Position numbers and translations under genes: made by a program. A DNA stretch of 64,000 nucleotides from Planctomycetota bacterium (GTDB lineage: Bacteria > Planctomycetota > Phycisphaerae > UBA1845 > PWPN01): contig JAKPHF010000064.1 in assembly GCA_029550525.1 (NCBI GenBank), positions 62,001-126,000 of the forward strand, written 5' to 3'. This document shows positions 43,810-51,885 of this stretch, piece after piece. A model generated the notes under the pieces. That model searched no databases. It was not told the origin of the DNA and worked only from the letters and a program-made list of their open reading frames with translations. Each line of letters opens with the position of its first letter. Within the stretch, counting starts at the first letter, position 1.

Positions 43810-44925
43810 ATGCTGTTCCAGCCGCCATTGCCGCCTCAGTACGCCCGCATGACCGAGCGGGAGATGTTCGACCGCATTCGCGCCCACAAGGCCGCGTTCG
43901 GGCGGCGGCTGGTCATTCTCGGCCATCACTACCAGCAGGACGAAGTCATTCAGTTCGCCGACTTCACCGGCGACAGCCTGAAGCTCAGTCAGTTGGCGAG
44001 CAAGCAGCCCGACGCCGAGTACGTCGTGTTCTGCGGCGTGCATTTCATGGCCGAGTCGGCCGACATTCTGACCCGCGAGGACGTATCGGTCATCCTGCCC
44101 GACTTGTCCGCGGGCTGCAGCATGGCCGACATGGCCATGATCGAGCAGGTCGAGGACGCCTGGGACCGATTTGCCGAAGCCACGGACGCCAAGATCATCC
44201 CGATCACGTACGTGAACTCTACGGCGGACGTGAAGGCGTTTTGCGGCCGGAACGACGGCGCCTGTTGCACGAGTTCCAATGCCCGCCAGGTACTCGAGTA
44301 CGCGCTGACGCAGGGCGACAAGGTGCTGTTCCTGCCCGATCAACACCTGGGCCGCAACACGGCGTACGCCATGGGCAATCCGCTCGAATCGATGGTCATC
44401 TACGATCCGCACGCGCCGAACGGCGGCCTGACCGACGCGCAGATCGCCGAGGCCAAGTTCATCCTCTGGAAGGGCCACTGCAGCGTGCACCAGCTGTTCA
44501 CGGTCGAGCACTGCGAGCAGATCCGCAAGAACGATCCACAGGCGAAGATCATCGTGCATCCGGAGTGCCGCTGGGAGGTGGTGCAGCGGGCCGACCTGGC
44601 CGGCAGCACGGAGTACATTCTCAAGGTGCTGGACGAGGCGCCCGAGGGGACAAGCTGGGCCGTCGGCACGGAGGCACATCTGGTGAATCGGCTGGCCAAC
44701 CGTTACGCCGGCCGGAAATACATCCGTTCGCTGGCCGGCATCCAGTGTCTGTGCACGACCATGTACCGCATTGACCTGCCGCACCTGACGTGGTCGCTCG
44801 ACGAGCTCGCGGCGGGCCGCGTGGTCAATCGCATCAAGGTCCATCCGCAAACGCGTCAAGAAGCGCTGCTCGCGCTGCAGCGCATGCTCGACAACGTCAG
44901 CGCGACCCCGGTCTCGGCGAAATGA
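43810..44925 (+). CDS. nadA: Quinolinate synthase A
   Basis: This iron-sulfur enzyme condenses iminoaspartate with dihydroxyacetone phosphate in NAD synthesis. The 371-residue protein has the family motifs VILGHHYQQDEVIQFADFTG, VHFMAESADIL, LSAGCSMADM (C103), YVNSTADVKAFCG, FLPDQHLGRN, HPEC and QCLCTTMYR. The three 4Fe-4S cysteines are therefore present. A possible -10 box TATACT (43768-43773) lies upstream without a clear -35. nadB and nadC are not in the window. Confidence 0.96.
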   Translation: MLFQPPLPPQYARMTEREMFDRIRAHKAAFGRRLVILGHHYQQDEVIQFADFTGDSLKLSQLASKQPDAEYVVFCGVHFMAESADILTREDVSVILPDLSAGCSMADMAMIEQVEDAWDRFAEATDAKIIPITYVNSTADVKAFCGRNDGACCTSSNARQVLEYALTQGDKVLFLPDQHLGRNTAYAMGNPLESMVIYDPHAPNGGLTDAQIAEAKFILWKGHCSVHQLFTVEHCEQIRKNDPQAKIIVHPECRWEVVQRADLAGSTEYILKVLDEAPEGTSWAVGTEAHLVNRLANRYAGRKYIRSLAGIQCLCTTMYRIDLPHLTWSLDELAAGRVVNRIKVHPQTRQEALLALQRMLDNVSATPVSAK

Positions 44926-44929
44926 ATGT

Positions 44930-45006
44930 AGCTGTCAGCCGTCAGCTATCAGCCAGATGTCTGTCTCATAGCTCATTCGTCATTCGGATTTCGTCATTCG
45001 TCATTC
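44930..45006. repeat. Heptanucleotide tract joining AGCTGTC and GTCATTC families in one phase
   Basis: Eleven consecutive 7-nt units fill the gap between the convergent stops of nadA (44925) and the LacI gene (45001). The left units are AGCTGTC, AGCCGTC, AGCTATC and AGCCAGA. After three transitional units, the right ones are GTCATTC (three copies) with GGATTTC between them. On the minus strand the lacI-type TGA stop (45001-45003) lies inside the last unit. Confidence 0.85.
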
Positions 45007-46137
45007 CCCCTCGAGGTGTGGCCTCAACTGCAGCTCCGCGGGCGCCGGCGGATTCTCGTGTTGATCGGGGTGGAACTTGGCGGGCACGAGGCACGAATCG
45101 CCCTCGACGATTCGCGGCTTGAGCAGGACGTTCTTGAAGCTCGGCTCGCGGGTCTGGGCGGCCTTGAAGAGTTTCTCAATGGCCAGCATGCCCACTTCGC
45201 GCCATGAGATGTCGATGGACGTGATCCGAGGCAGGCCCGGCGTCCTCCAAAGCGACGCGTCGCAGCCGATCACGTCGTAGTCGTCTCCCGGCGTGAGTCC
45301 CGCCCGCATGCCGCCGAGGATCGAGCCGACCGACGCCACCGAGTCGACCGCGAATATGCCATCCACGCTGACGCGCTCGAGCTGGCGAGCGATCAGGACC
45401 GCGGCCTCATGCTCGTCGATGCCCATGGGCAGACGGAGCGTGGCCGGGCGGACGCCGGCCTGCCGAGCCGCCTGCGTGAAGCCGTCCACGCGCAGCTTGT
45501 GGGCCTCGCTCATCTGCTGAAACCGGACGAGCATCCATTGGCGCCGCTTGCGGGCGGCCAGGAGCTTGCCGGCGATCTGTCCGACCGCGACATTGTCCAC
45601 GTCGATGATGTTGCTCGGCCAGGCGGTCATCTCCGTGGGGAAGACCACCACGATCGGGTGGCCCAGTTGCAGGCGAGCCCACAGCAGATCTTCCAGGACG
45701 GCTCCGGGGGTGCGGACGATCGAGCCGAACACGCCCCCCTCGATCACGTTGGCGATTTTGGTGACGTCGGCATCGCTGGGATCGGCAGGGGCGGTCACCA
45801 CGATGGGATGCACGCCGTGCTGTTCCGCACCGGCGTTGACGCCCTCCAGCAATGCACCCTCGAAACCCCAATGCTGCCAGCTCTCAGCTCCGGCCGGCGT
45901 CATCTCGCGCAGGACGAGGGCGAAAAAGGCCGTTGATCCGGCGGGCATGGCGCTGGCGAAGATGTTGCGACGATAGCCCAGCTTTTCCGCGGCCGCCCGG
46001 ACCTTCTTGACGGTGTCGGGATGGAACTGCTCGACCCAGCCCGGCCGCTCCGACAGCACCAGTGAAACGGTGGCAGGGGAGACGCCGGCGTGTTCGGCGA
46101 CGGTTTTGATGGTAATGCGCTTTAGTGGCTCTTTCAT
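45001..46137 (-). CDS. LacI-family transcriptional regulator
   Basis: The 378-residue protein has the LacI helix-turn-helix (ITIKTVAEHAGVSPATVSLV), the hinge (VRAAAEKLGYRRN) and a periplasmic-binding-protein-like effector domain (GIFAVDSVASVGSILGGMRA, YDVIGCDASLW, ITSIDISWREVGMLAIEKL). It probably controls carbohydrate genes; no transport or enzyme operon is adjacent. GGAG precedes the ATG. The TGA stop is supplied by a heptanucleotide tract. Confidence 0.92.
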   Translation of the reverse strand: MKEPLKRITIKTVAEHAGVSPATVSLVLSERPGWVEQFHPDTVKKVRAAAEKLGYRRNIFASAMPAGSTAFFALVLREMTPAGAESWQHWGFEGALLEGVNAGAEQHGVHPIVVTAPADPSDADVTKIANVIEGGVFGSIVRTPGAVLEDLLWARLQLGHPIVVVFPTEMTAWPSNIIDVDNVAVGQIAGKLLAARKRRQWMLVRFQQMSEAHKLRVDGFTQAARQAGVRPATLRLPMGIDEHEAAVLIARQLERVSVDGIFAVDSVASVGSILGGMRAGLTPGDDYDVIGCDASLWRTPGLPRITSIDISWREVGMLAIEKLFKAAQTREPSFKNVLLKPRIVEGDSCLVPAKFHPDQHENPPAPAELQLRPHLEGE

Positions 46138-46187
46138 AAACCGGCTCCAGCCTCCTGGCGCATTTTAGCCGCCGGCGAAATCGAAAT

Positions 46188-46205
46188 TGTTCTTGTTTTT
46201 GAACA
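46188..46205. promoter_or_regulatory. Possible operator: TGTTC-N8-GAACA upstream of the LacI gene
   Basis: This inverted repeat in a locally AT-rich stretch lies about 51 nt upstream of the LacI-type gene start. It could be an autoregulatory site. It lacks the central CG typical of LacI-family operators, so the call is weak. Confidence 0.3.
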
Positions 46206-46289
46206 TTTCAACTCGCCCGGCGGGGAGCCGGTTCATGCGGTGGGCCACGAGAAACAGGGATGGTCCGCCGGAACGGCCGCGGCGAGCGG

Positions 46290-46643
46290 TCAGTGGCCGG
46301 GAATCAACTGGCGGAACATGAAGTACGCTGCGCCGACCAGGCACAAGCCGGCGTAGAAGAAGTCGGCGGTGAGCTTCTGTTTCATGTACAACACCGAAAA
46401 CGCCGCAAAGACGCACATGGTGATGACTTCCTGCATGACCTTCAATTGGGCCAGCGAGAAGTACTGGTGGCCCAGCCGATTGGCCGGGACTTGCAGGCAG
46501 TACTCGAAGAACGCGACGCCCCAACTGAGGATCACCACAGCGAGGATCGGCTTGGAGCGGAAATCCTTCAGATGGCCGTACCAGGCGTAGGTCATGAAGA
46601 TGTTGGACGCGATGAGCAGCGCGACCGGGTAGAACTTCTGCAT
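46290..46643 (-). CDS. DUF486/DMT-like small integral membrane protein
   Basis: The 117-residue protein has four predicted TM helices (FYPVALLIASNIFMTYAWYG, ILAVVILSWGVAFFEYCL, VITMCVFAAFSVLYM, FFYAGLCLVGAAYFMF). It contains WYGHLK and FEYCLQVPANRLG, which are characteristic of the DUF486 family. The family is distantly related to drug/metabolite transporters; function unknown. The ATG at 46643 has AGGAG upstream. Confidence 0.88.
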   Translation of the reverse strand: MQKFYPVALLIASNIFMTYAWYGHLKDFRSKPILAVVILSWGVAFFEYCLQVPANRLGHQYFSLAQLKVMQEVITMCVFAAFSVLYMKQKLTADFFYAGLCLVGAAYFMFRQLIPGH

Positions 46644-46870
46644 GTGAGTGAGCGGCTCCTGCTTCACGCTTCCGGTGGCCGGCACACGCCGATCTGCACA
46701 CCGGGACCCGCGTGGACCGTTTCGCGCGAAGCGAGTGATCGGGATAGTTGTATCAATTCCCGTGGTGCGATCAAGAGGGGGTAGCGGGGATCGGAATTCG
46801 TTCCGGTCGAGCCAGTTTCGTTGCGGAAAACACGGTTGGATGGGAGGGCGTCGGCGGCGAGATCACGTTC

Positions 46871-47107
46871 TCATTGGCCTCCATAGGGGATGCCGCCGGC
46901 TCCGACGGCATCCTCGCGGAGTTGAATGAGCACGCTTTGGGTGAGGGCTTCATCGATTGCCCGAAGCTCACGGGATTTGACCGATTGCTCGGCGGCCTGC
47001 CGCTGCTGGTTTGAGACTACCAGCAGAGCAGAGCCCATGATGAAAAGCAGGGCGAGAATCGCCACTGCCAACACGATGACCGAACCTCGTCGTCGTAAAC
47101 GATCCAT
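46871..47107 (-). CDS. Prepilin/PilX-like N-terminal fragment
   Basis: The 78-residue product begins MDRLRRRGSVIVLAVAILAL with a long hydrophobic helix and then SNQQRQAAEQSVKSRELRAI. This resembles the N-terminal part of PilX-like pilus assembly proteins, which are usually several hundred residues. The frame stops at a TGA (46871-46873) after IPYGGQ. Beyond the TGA the same frame is open for about 65 more codons. It could be a truncated gene or a short exported membrane protein. Confidence 0.55.
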   Translation of the reverse strand: MDRLRRRGSVIVLAVAILALLFIMGSALLVVSNQQRQAAEQSVKSRELRAIDEALTQSVLIQLREDAVGAGGIPYGGQ

Positions 47108-47374
47108 CGGTGTCTCCAGTGGATACTACGAACGGCCGAGTGGCTTGGATAGACCCTGTATCTCCTGATTCCAACAGGAGTAAACCCTCATTTGCGGTTC
47201 TTAAAGCAGAACTCCGAAACCGAGGATCTTTTTCGAACACAACGCGTTGCACGCGTTGGCGTCAGCGAGGAAGCGCGAGCGCGAACTCGGACGTGATTGA
47301 GTCTGGTTAAAGTGCCAGCTGAAGTGAGAACATGTCGCGCGGGCGACAATCGGTTACGCTTCACATTTGTATGC

Positions 47375-47403
47375 TGGACTTGTCGGCGATTGTCGGGTAT
47401 AAT
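47375..47403 (+). promoter_or_regulatory. Sigma-70-type promoter with long leader for the RRM gene
   Basis: TGGACT (47375-47380) and TATAAT (47398-47403) are 17 nt apart. A transcript from here would have a leader of about 165 nt before the ATG at 47575. Such long leaders are typical of cold-shock or RNA-binding-protein genes under post-transcriptional control. The region 47108-47574 shows no other gene. Confidence 0.55.
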
Positions 47404-47574
47404 GGATCTGGTTGGTTCGTCGATCGAGGCGCGCACGAGACGCTGTTACACATGTCCGCATTGCATAGCCTGTATCGTACTCCCACCATTCGGCCGGCTC
47501 GTCGGCCACTTTCAGAAGCGACCCATGAAAGAGAAACCTAGGGGTCGAGCATTGCCATCGACAGGAGATGAACG

Positions 47575-47937
47575 ATGGGCAAGAAGTTGTATGTCGGGAA
47601 CCTCAGCTACGACGTCAGCAGTTCGGATCTGGAAAAGCTGCTGGCCGAGTACGGGACCGTCCAGAGCGCCGAAGTGATCAGCGACCGGACGACTGGCCGA
47701 AGCAAAGGTTTCGGGTTTGTCGAGATGTCATCTGAAGAGGAGGCACAGGCTGCGATTGCGGCATTGAATGGTCAGCAACACGAAGGACGCGCTTTGACGG
47801 TGAACGAGGCCCGGCCTCGTGAGCCCAGAACCGGCGGGTTCGGTGGTGGGGGCGGCCGCGGAGGTCGTCCCGGTGACCGTGGCGGACGCGGCGGAAGCAG
47901 CCGTGGCAGCTACGGCGGCGGACGCGACCGCTACTGA
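47575..47937 (+). CDS. RNA-binding protein with one RRM and Gly/Arg-rich tail
   Basis: This 120-residue protein has RNP2 (KLYVGNLSYD) and RNP1 (SKGFGFVEM) of a single RNA recognition motif spanning residues 4-80. An RGG-like tail (GGFGGGGGRGGRPGDRGG) follows. It is the bacterial type of glycine-rich RNA-binding protein known from cyanobacteria and planctomycetes, often cold-induced. AGGAG precedes the ATG, and a classic terminator follows the stop. The long leader suggests regulation at the RNA level. Confidence 0.93.
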   Translation: MGKKLYVGNLSYDVSSSDLEKLLAEYGTVQSAEVISDRTTGRSKGFGFVEMSSEEEAQAAIAALNGQQHEGRALTVNEARPREPRTGGFGGGGGRGGRPGDRGGRGGSSRGSYGGGRDRY

Positions 47938-47977
47938 TCGCTGACCACAAGAATTCCACTATCACGCACCTAAAATC

Positions 47978-48010
47978 GAAGGCCGCTTTCGAGCGGCCTT
48001 CGCTGTTTTT
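47978..48010 (+). terminator. Rho-independent terminator of the RRM gene
   Basis: The stem GAAGGCCGCT (47978-47987) pairs with 47992-48001 around a TTCG loop and is followed by GCTGTTTTT. It starts 41 bp after the RRM stop. It is the clearest intrinsic terminator in the window. Confidence 0.9.
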
Positions 48011-48028
48011 ACGAGGAAACAGAACGGG

Positions 48029-48433
48029 TCAGGAGGAGACAGTAGACAGGAGACTGGAGTCAGAAGCGGATTCTCGGCTTTCGTGCTCCTGGCTTCTGTC
48101 TCCTGTCTCCAGTCTCCTGCCTTCTTGCCTTCTGATTTCCCGCCGTTCATGACCGGCCTCGTCATCCGCCTCGGATAGCCAGCGCAAAATGTCCTCTTCG
48201 GTAGGAAATCGTTGGTGTTCGCGCTGCGGCGGAGCAGGCTGAGGAGCGGCAGGACGCGATGCATCGGGCTTGGATGCGGAAGGGAACCGATGGGAATCAG
48301 CTCGCGGATCCGTAATGCGGAACGTCGTGTTACATTTAACGCACCGGACCTTGCGACCCACGGCCTTGGCCGGCAGCTTGTATTTGGTCCCGCAGGATGG
48401 GCAGCGCACTCGCAGTTCTTCGTTGGCGGCCAT
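48029..48433 (-). CDS. MJ0042-type zinc-ribbon protein with repeat-derived C-terminus
   Basis: The 134-residue product has an N-terminal zinc ribbon (VRCPSCGTKYKLPAKAVGRK and RCVKCNTTFRI: CxxC...CxxC) and then a Pro/Ala-rich linker and a short helix (FPTEEDILRWLSEADDE). The last 35-40 residues, from about REIRRQEGRRLETGDRSQ, are encoded by the heptanucleotide tract at 48035-48134 and look like random charged sequence. GGAGGTG precedes the ATG. Function unknown; such domains often occur in regulators or membrane proteins. Confidence 0.75.
   Translation of the reverse strand: MAANEELRVRCPSCGTKYKLPAKAVGRKVRCVKCNTTFRITDPRADSHRFPSASKPDASRPAAPQPAPPQREHQRFPTEEDILRWLSEADDEAGHERREIRRQEGRRLETGDRSQEHESRESASDSSLLSTVSS
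48035..48134. repeat. Heptanucleotide tract (GGAGACA/CTCCTGT) as an inverted repeat inside a gene end
   Basis: The left arm units are GGAGACA, GTAGACA, GGAGACT and GGAGTCA (48035-48062). The right arm units are CTCCTGG, CTTCTGT, CTCCTGT, CTCCAGT and CTCCTGC (48086-48120), followed by two weaker units. The arms are complementary and could form a long hairpin with a loop near 48063-48085. The whole tract lies inside the 3' part of the zinc-ribbon ORF. Confidence 0.85.
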
Positions 48434-48631
48434 TGAAACACCTCCGGCCGCTTCATCACCCCTCCCACTCGATTCTATGCGCTGGGATAGGCGAGGTCTA
48501 TCGGCGATTCGTCAGACGTGCAACGCTCGGCTTTCCGGCGATTCCGAATGCGGGCCGCACAAGCGAAGGGGCGGCTGCACCGGCAACCCTGGCCGGATGG
48601 CCTTCGCGGAGTTGCCTCCTCGCCCATCGTA

Positions 48632-49303
48632 TCACCTGGTTTCGTCGGCCAAAAAGGGATTCGACTTTCGTTCATTCTCGATCGTGGTGGTGGGACCGTG
48701 CCCGCAATGGACGATGGTATCGCCCGGCAGCGTCAAAAGGTGGGTGCGGATGTTCGACAGCAACCGCCGGTGATCGGAACCGGGGAAGTCGGTTCTTCCG
48801 ATGCTGCCGGCAAACAAAGCGTCGCCAACGATGACGACGCCGGCTTCGGCGCAGTAAAGCGACCTGCCGCCCGGCGAATGTCCGGACGTGTCCAGAACCT
48901 GCCACTTCGTCGGTCCGAGCTGCAGCTCCATGCCCGGCTGAAGGTGCTCGGCGACGCGCGACATTACTCTGACATCCACGCCGAACGGAGCCGAAAGGTT
49001 CAACTCCGGATCGCGGAGCATGGGCTCGTCTTCGGCCGCGATCAACAGGGCGGCATCGGGGAACGCCGACTGAACCGCGTCGATGCCGGCAATATGATCG
49101 CCGTGCCCGTGCGTGACGATGATCTTTTCAACTTGTACGCGATGCTCGCGGGCGTAATCGATGAGCCGGTTCACGTGCGGGGAGAAGCTGGGATCGATGA
49201 CCCAGCCCACCTGATCGCCGTCGGCCTGGGCGCAGACGAGAAACGAGTTCTCGCCGAACATCGGCTCAACGAATACCTTGATGCTGACCGGATGCGATTT
49301 CAC
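48632..49303 (-). CDS. MBL-fold metal-dependent hydrolase (glyoxalase II-like)
   Basis: The 223-residue protein has the metal motif THGHGDHIAG (H65, H67, D69, H70), TSGHSPGG and GDALFAGSIGRTDFPGS, a pattern shared by glyoxalase II and related thioester hydrolases. It probably hydrolyses a thioester or persulfide substrate. Its start overlaps the stop of the upstream alpha/beta-hydrolase gene by 4 nt, so they are co-translated. Confidence 0.9.
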   Translation of the reverse strand: MKSHPVSIKVFVEPMFGENSFLVCAQADGDQVGWVIDPSFSPHVNRLIDYAREHRVQVEKIIVTHGHGDHIAGIDAVQSAFPDAALLIAAEDEPMLRDPELNLSAPFGVDVRVMSRVAEHLQPGMELQLGPTKWQVLDTSGHSPGGRSLYCAEAGVVIVGDALFAGSIGRTDFPGSDHRRLLSNIRTHLLTLPGDTIVHCGHGPTTTIENERKSNPFLADETR

Positions 49304-50658
49304 GGAGTGGTCCTCCCATTAATGAGTGTCAGCAGGCGGTCGGCCCGCAGAGCGGCCGGTGTGTCCGGGTAGGAAGTCATGATCTGCCGGCAGACCTCGG
49401 CGGCGTCGGGCAGTCGATTCTGCGCCACCAGTCGTTGGGCTCGGGCGTACTCGGCCATGGCTTGGCGGGCCCGCTGGGCGGCAAGATGCTGCTCCACGCG
49501 TTCGCGGGTTGCCGGATCCGATTCCAGCCGTTCGCGTTTGGTCCGCGCTTGCATGCCGAGCCGGCTCATGCCGTACACCGACTCGACTCGCTTGAACAAC
49601 TCGACAGCCTCGCCCGGACGATTGGCCGCTGCAAGACTGTCCGCCGACCGGACCATCTGGACGCCTTCCTGCTCCAGTCGCTCGATCACCTGCTTTGCCC
49701 GCTCGACTGTAGCCGGCGGGTGCCAGGCCGCCTGCGAGACGATCTGCTCGAGCCGTTCGACCGCCGGTCCGACCGGCTGGCCTCGCGCCGCGGCGTCGAT
49801 CGTTGCTTCCGTTTGCTTCACGCACTGATCGAAGAACCAATCCATCGCCGCCTGGGCCACGTCCGGATCGAGTGTGTGTCCGATCGGGGGCCGGTACAAC
49901 TCGACATTGGCTCCGGCCGCACGCAGGAAGTCCAACCCCGATCGCATCAACTCGTGATTGACGTCCTTCATGCCCACGGCGTAGAAGACGGGGATCAGCC
50001 GGCGCTCCCGGACTTGCTCGAGCGTCAGTCGGGGAGGCACGTAATTGGCCAGCGCCGCCGCCGCCGTCGCCGGGACTTTCTCATTGTAGAGCATTTGAAA
50101 AGTCATGACGCCGCCGGCCGAAAACCCCGCGAGGAGCACGCGGTTGGGATCGTGCCACAGACAATCACGAGCGTAATCGAATGTCGCCAGAATCCGGGGA
50201 ACATCCTCCGAGGACCAGCCCTGACCGACGCCTTGGGGAGCGACGATGATGGTGGGCCAGCGCATGCGCCGTTGCCGCCAGAATTCCACCATCTGCTCGG
50301 CAGTATCGTCCGTGCCATGCAGACAGATCATCAAGGGCAGTCGCTGGCCCGGGGCGTAGCCGACGGGGCGGTGGACCCAACAGAAAGCGGATTGTCCGGG
50401 GATCTGCAGTTCGACCCGATCGGTGCCAGGCTCGGTTACCGGCCGGCAGCCCGCCGAAGCGCTCGCCGGCCGGCTCTGCGGGGCTACGGTAGTGGCAATT
50501 GAACCGGCATTCGCCGGACTGGTTGCCGCCCGACCGGCATTCGCCCACGCCGGCGCGAGCCATCCGGCCAGCCACGATCCGAGCGCCACAAGACCAGCCA
50601 GCCGCAAGGCTGTCTTCGCGATCTCCGCACAGGCGAAGCAACACGCCCTGCCCATCAT
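49300..50658 (-). CDS. Exported alpha/beta hydrolase (esterase D/PHB-depolymerase-like) with TPR-like tail
   Basis: The 452-residue protein has a signal peptide (ALRLAGLVALGSWLAGWLAPAWA) and an alpha/beta hydrolase domain with PLMICLHGTDDTAEQM, VAPQGVGQGWSSED, the nucleophile S180 in LLAGFSAGGVM, and the catalytic His in IGHTLDPDV. A helical region of about 150 residues then resembles tetratricopeptide-like repeats (ANRPGEAVELFKRVES, RQIMTSYPDTPAALRA). The start is placed at the ATG at 50658, with GGGA upstream; the frame is open to 50733. Confidence 0.8.
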   Translation of the reverse strand: MMGRACCFACAEIAKTALRLAGLVALGSWLAGWLAPAWANAGRAATSPANAGSIATTVAPQSRPASASAGCRPVTEPGTDRVELQIPGQSAFCWVHRPVGYAPGQRLPLMICLHGTDDTAEQMVEFWRQRRMRWPTIIVAPQGVGQGWSSEDVPRILATFDYARDCLWHDPNRVLLAGFSAGGVMTFQMLYNEKVPATAAAALANYVPPRLTLEQVRERRLIPVFYAVGMKDVNHELMRSGLDFLRAAGANVELYRPPIGHTLDPDVAQAAMDWFFDQCVKQTEATIDAAARGQPVGPAVERLEQIVSQAAWHPPATVERAKQVIERLEQEGVQMVRSADSLAAANRPGEAVELFKRVESVYGMSRLGMQARTKRERLESDPATRERVEQHLAAQRARQAMAEYARAQRLVAQNRLPDAAEVCRQIMTSYPDTPAALRADRLLTLINGRTTP

Positions 50659-50753
50659 GCGATTCCCGCAATCTCGCATTCGCCAACAGAAACGCCCACC
50701 GACATGCTGTCCGGTGGGCGTAAGCGTTCTCACGACAAAGCCAAGTCCGCCGG

Positions 50754-51803
50754 TTATCTCGCGGCCAGTTCCATCGGGGGCAGCGGCAGAACGCAGCGGA
50801 ACCCGATGTTGTTCTGGTGGACGTCAGGTCTGGCACCAGCGCGGGTGTCCACGCGGCAACGTTCGATCGGATCAGCGAACGAGCCGCCTCGAATGACGCG
50901 TTCGTCGCCACGCAGCGGCCCCACGCGGGCTTCGCGAATGTCCTTGTCGAGCGGGTTGGGATAGTTGGAATCGCCGAACGGCTTGGGCCCGCGCTCCAGT
51001 CCGGTGGCGGGATCTTCCGCGCTCGGGTAGGCGTAACGGCCGGGATCGTAGTAATCGTCGCACCACTCCCAGACGTTGCCCGACATGTTGAACACGCCGA
51101 ATGGGCTGACACCGGCGGCGAAGTTCATCACCGGCGCCGTGTAGCTGTAGCCGTCATAATCTTCCAGGCCGGTACGAGCGTTGCAAAGGAAGCGGGTGAC
51201 CTCACTGACGTCCTCGTTCCCCCACGGATAGATGCGGCGATCGATACCGCGTGCCGCTGCTTCCCACTGGGCCTCGGTCGGCAGACACTTGCCCGCCCAC
51301 TGAGCGTAGGCCAGCGCCTGTCGCCAGGAGACGTTCCGCACCGGATGGTTGTTGTTCAGACCGGGGATCCAATATTCCTTGTACTGGTCGAGATTGCAGG
51401 CCTTGGCCCCATGCCGCTTGGCCGAGCGGGCAAACTGATGGAACTGGCTGTTGGTGACCTCGTGGAGATCGATGTAGAAGTGGTTGACCACGACCGTGCG
51501 AGCCGGCACTTCGTCGACCTGGAGCCCGCCGCCCATGGTGAACTCCTGCGTGGGCACGTAGCACATGATCATGTTATCGCGCTCGCTGACGATGTAGCGC
51601 GGCCAGCCCATGTAATCGTCATCGGGGTTGCCCGTGCCGTAATGGCCCACGAGCGGAGCGAAGCCCTCGGGTAAAACCACGCCGTCGGGGAGCTCCGCAT
51701 GATGATCGGCCAACGGACTGTGGTGGCTGCAGCCGACGGCCATCAAGATGACCAGTGACACCGCCGCTGCCCGTACTGCTCGCGATCCCTTTCCCGTCAT
51801 CAC
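50754..51803 (-). CDS. FGE-sulfatase-domain lipoprotein (SUMF1-like), probably not an active FGE
   Basis: The 349-residue lipoprotein has a lipobox with C25 in LMAVGC and a formylglycine-generating-enzyme-type domain: VPTQEFTMGGGLQVDEVPAR, EVTNSQFHQFA, PVRNVSWRQALAYAQWAGK, LPTEAQWEAAARG, YPWGNE, GNVWEWCDDYYD and VIRGGSF. In true FGEs two cysteines follow RGGS; here the segment reads RGGSFADPIERCRV and keeps only one. It may be a substrate-binding or other modified family member. GGAGG precedes the ATG. Confidence 0.87.
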   Translation of the reverse strand: MMTGKGSRAVRAAAVSLVILMAVGCSHHSPLADHHAELPDGVVLPEGFAPLVGHYGTGNPDDDYMGWPRYIVSERDNMIMCYVPTQEFTMGGGLQVDEVPARTVVVNHFYIDLHEVTNSQFHQFARSAKRHGAKACNLDQYKEYWIPGLNNNHPVRNVSWRQALAYAQWAGKCLPTEAQWEAAARGIDRRIYPWGNEDVSEVTRFLCNARTGLEDYDGYSYTAPVMNFAAGVSPFGVFNMSGNVWEWCDDYYDPGRYAYPSAEDPATGLERGPKPFGDSNYPNPLDKDIREARVGPLRGDERVIRGGSFADPIERCRVDTRAGARPDVHQNNIGFRCVLPLPPMELAAR

Positions 51804-51885
51804 GTTTCCTCCCTGATCGCCGCGCCGCGATCAGCCGCGTCAGGCGTTCCCGCGCATTACCCGATGATCCCAGTCGCTGACCCTA

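Noticed and set aside
44930-45006. CRISPR-like array
   Set aside because: The repeats are 7 nt without spacers; there is no 20-40 bp direct repeat/spacer structure and no cas gene anywhere in the window.
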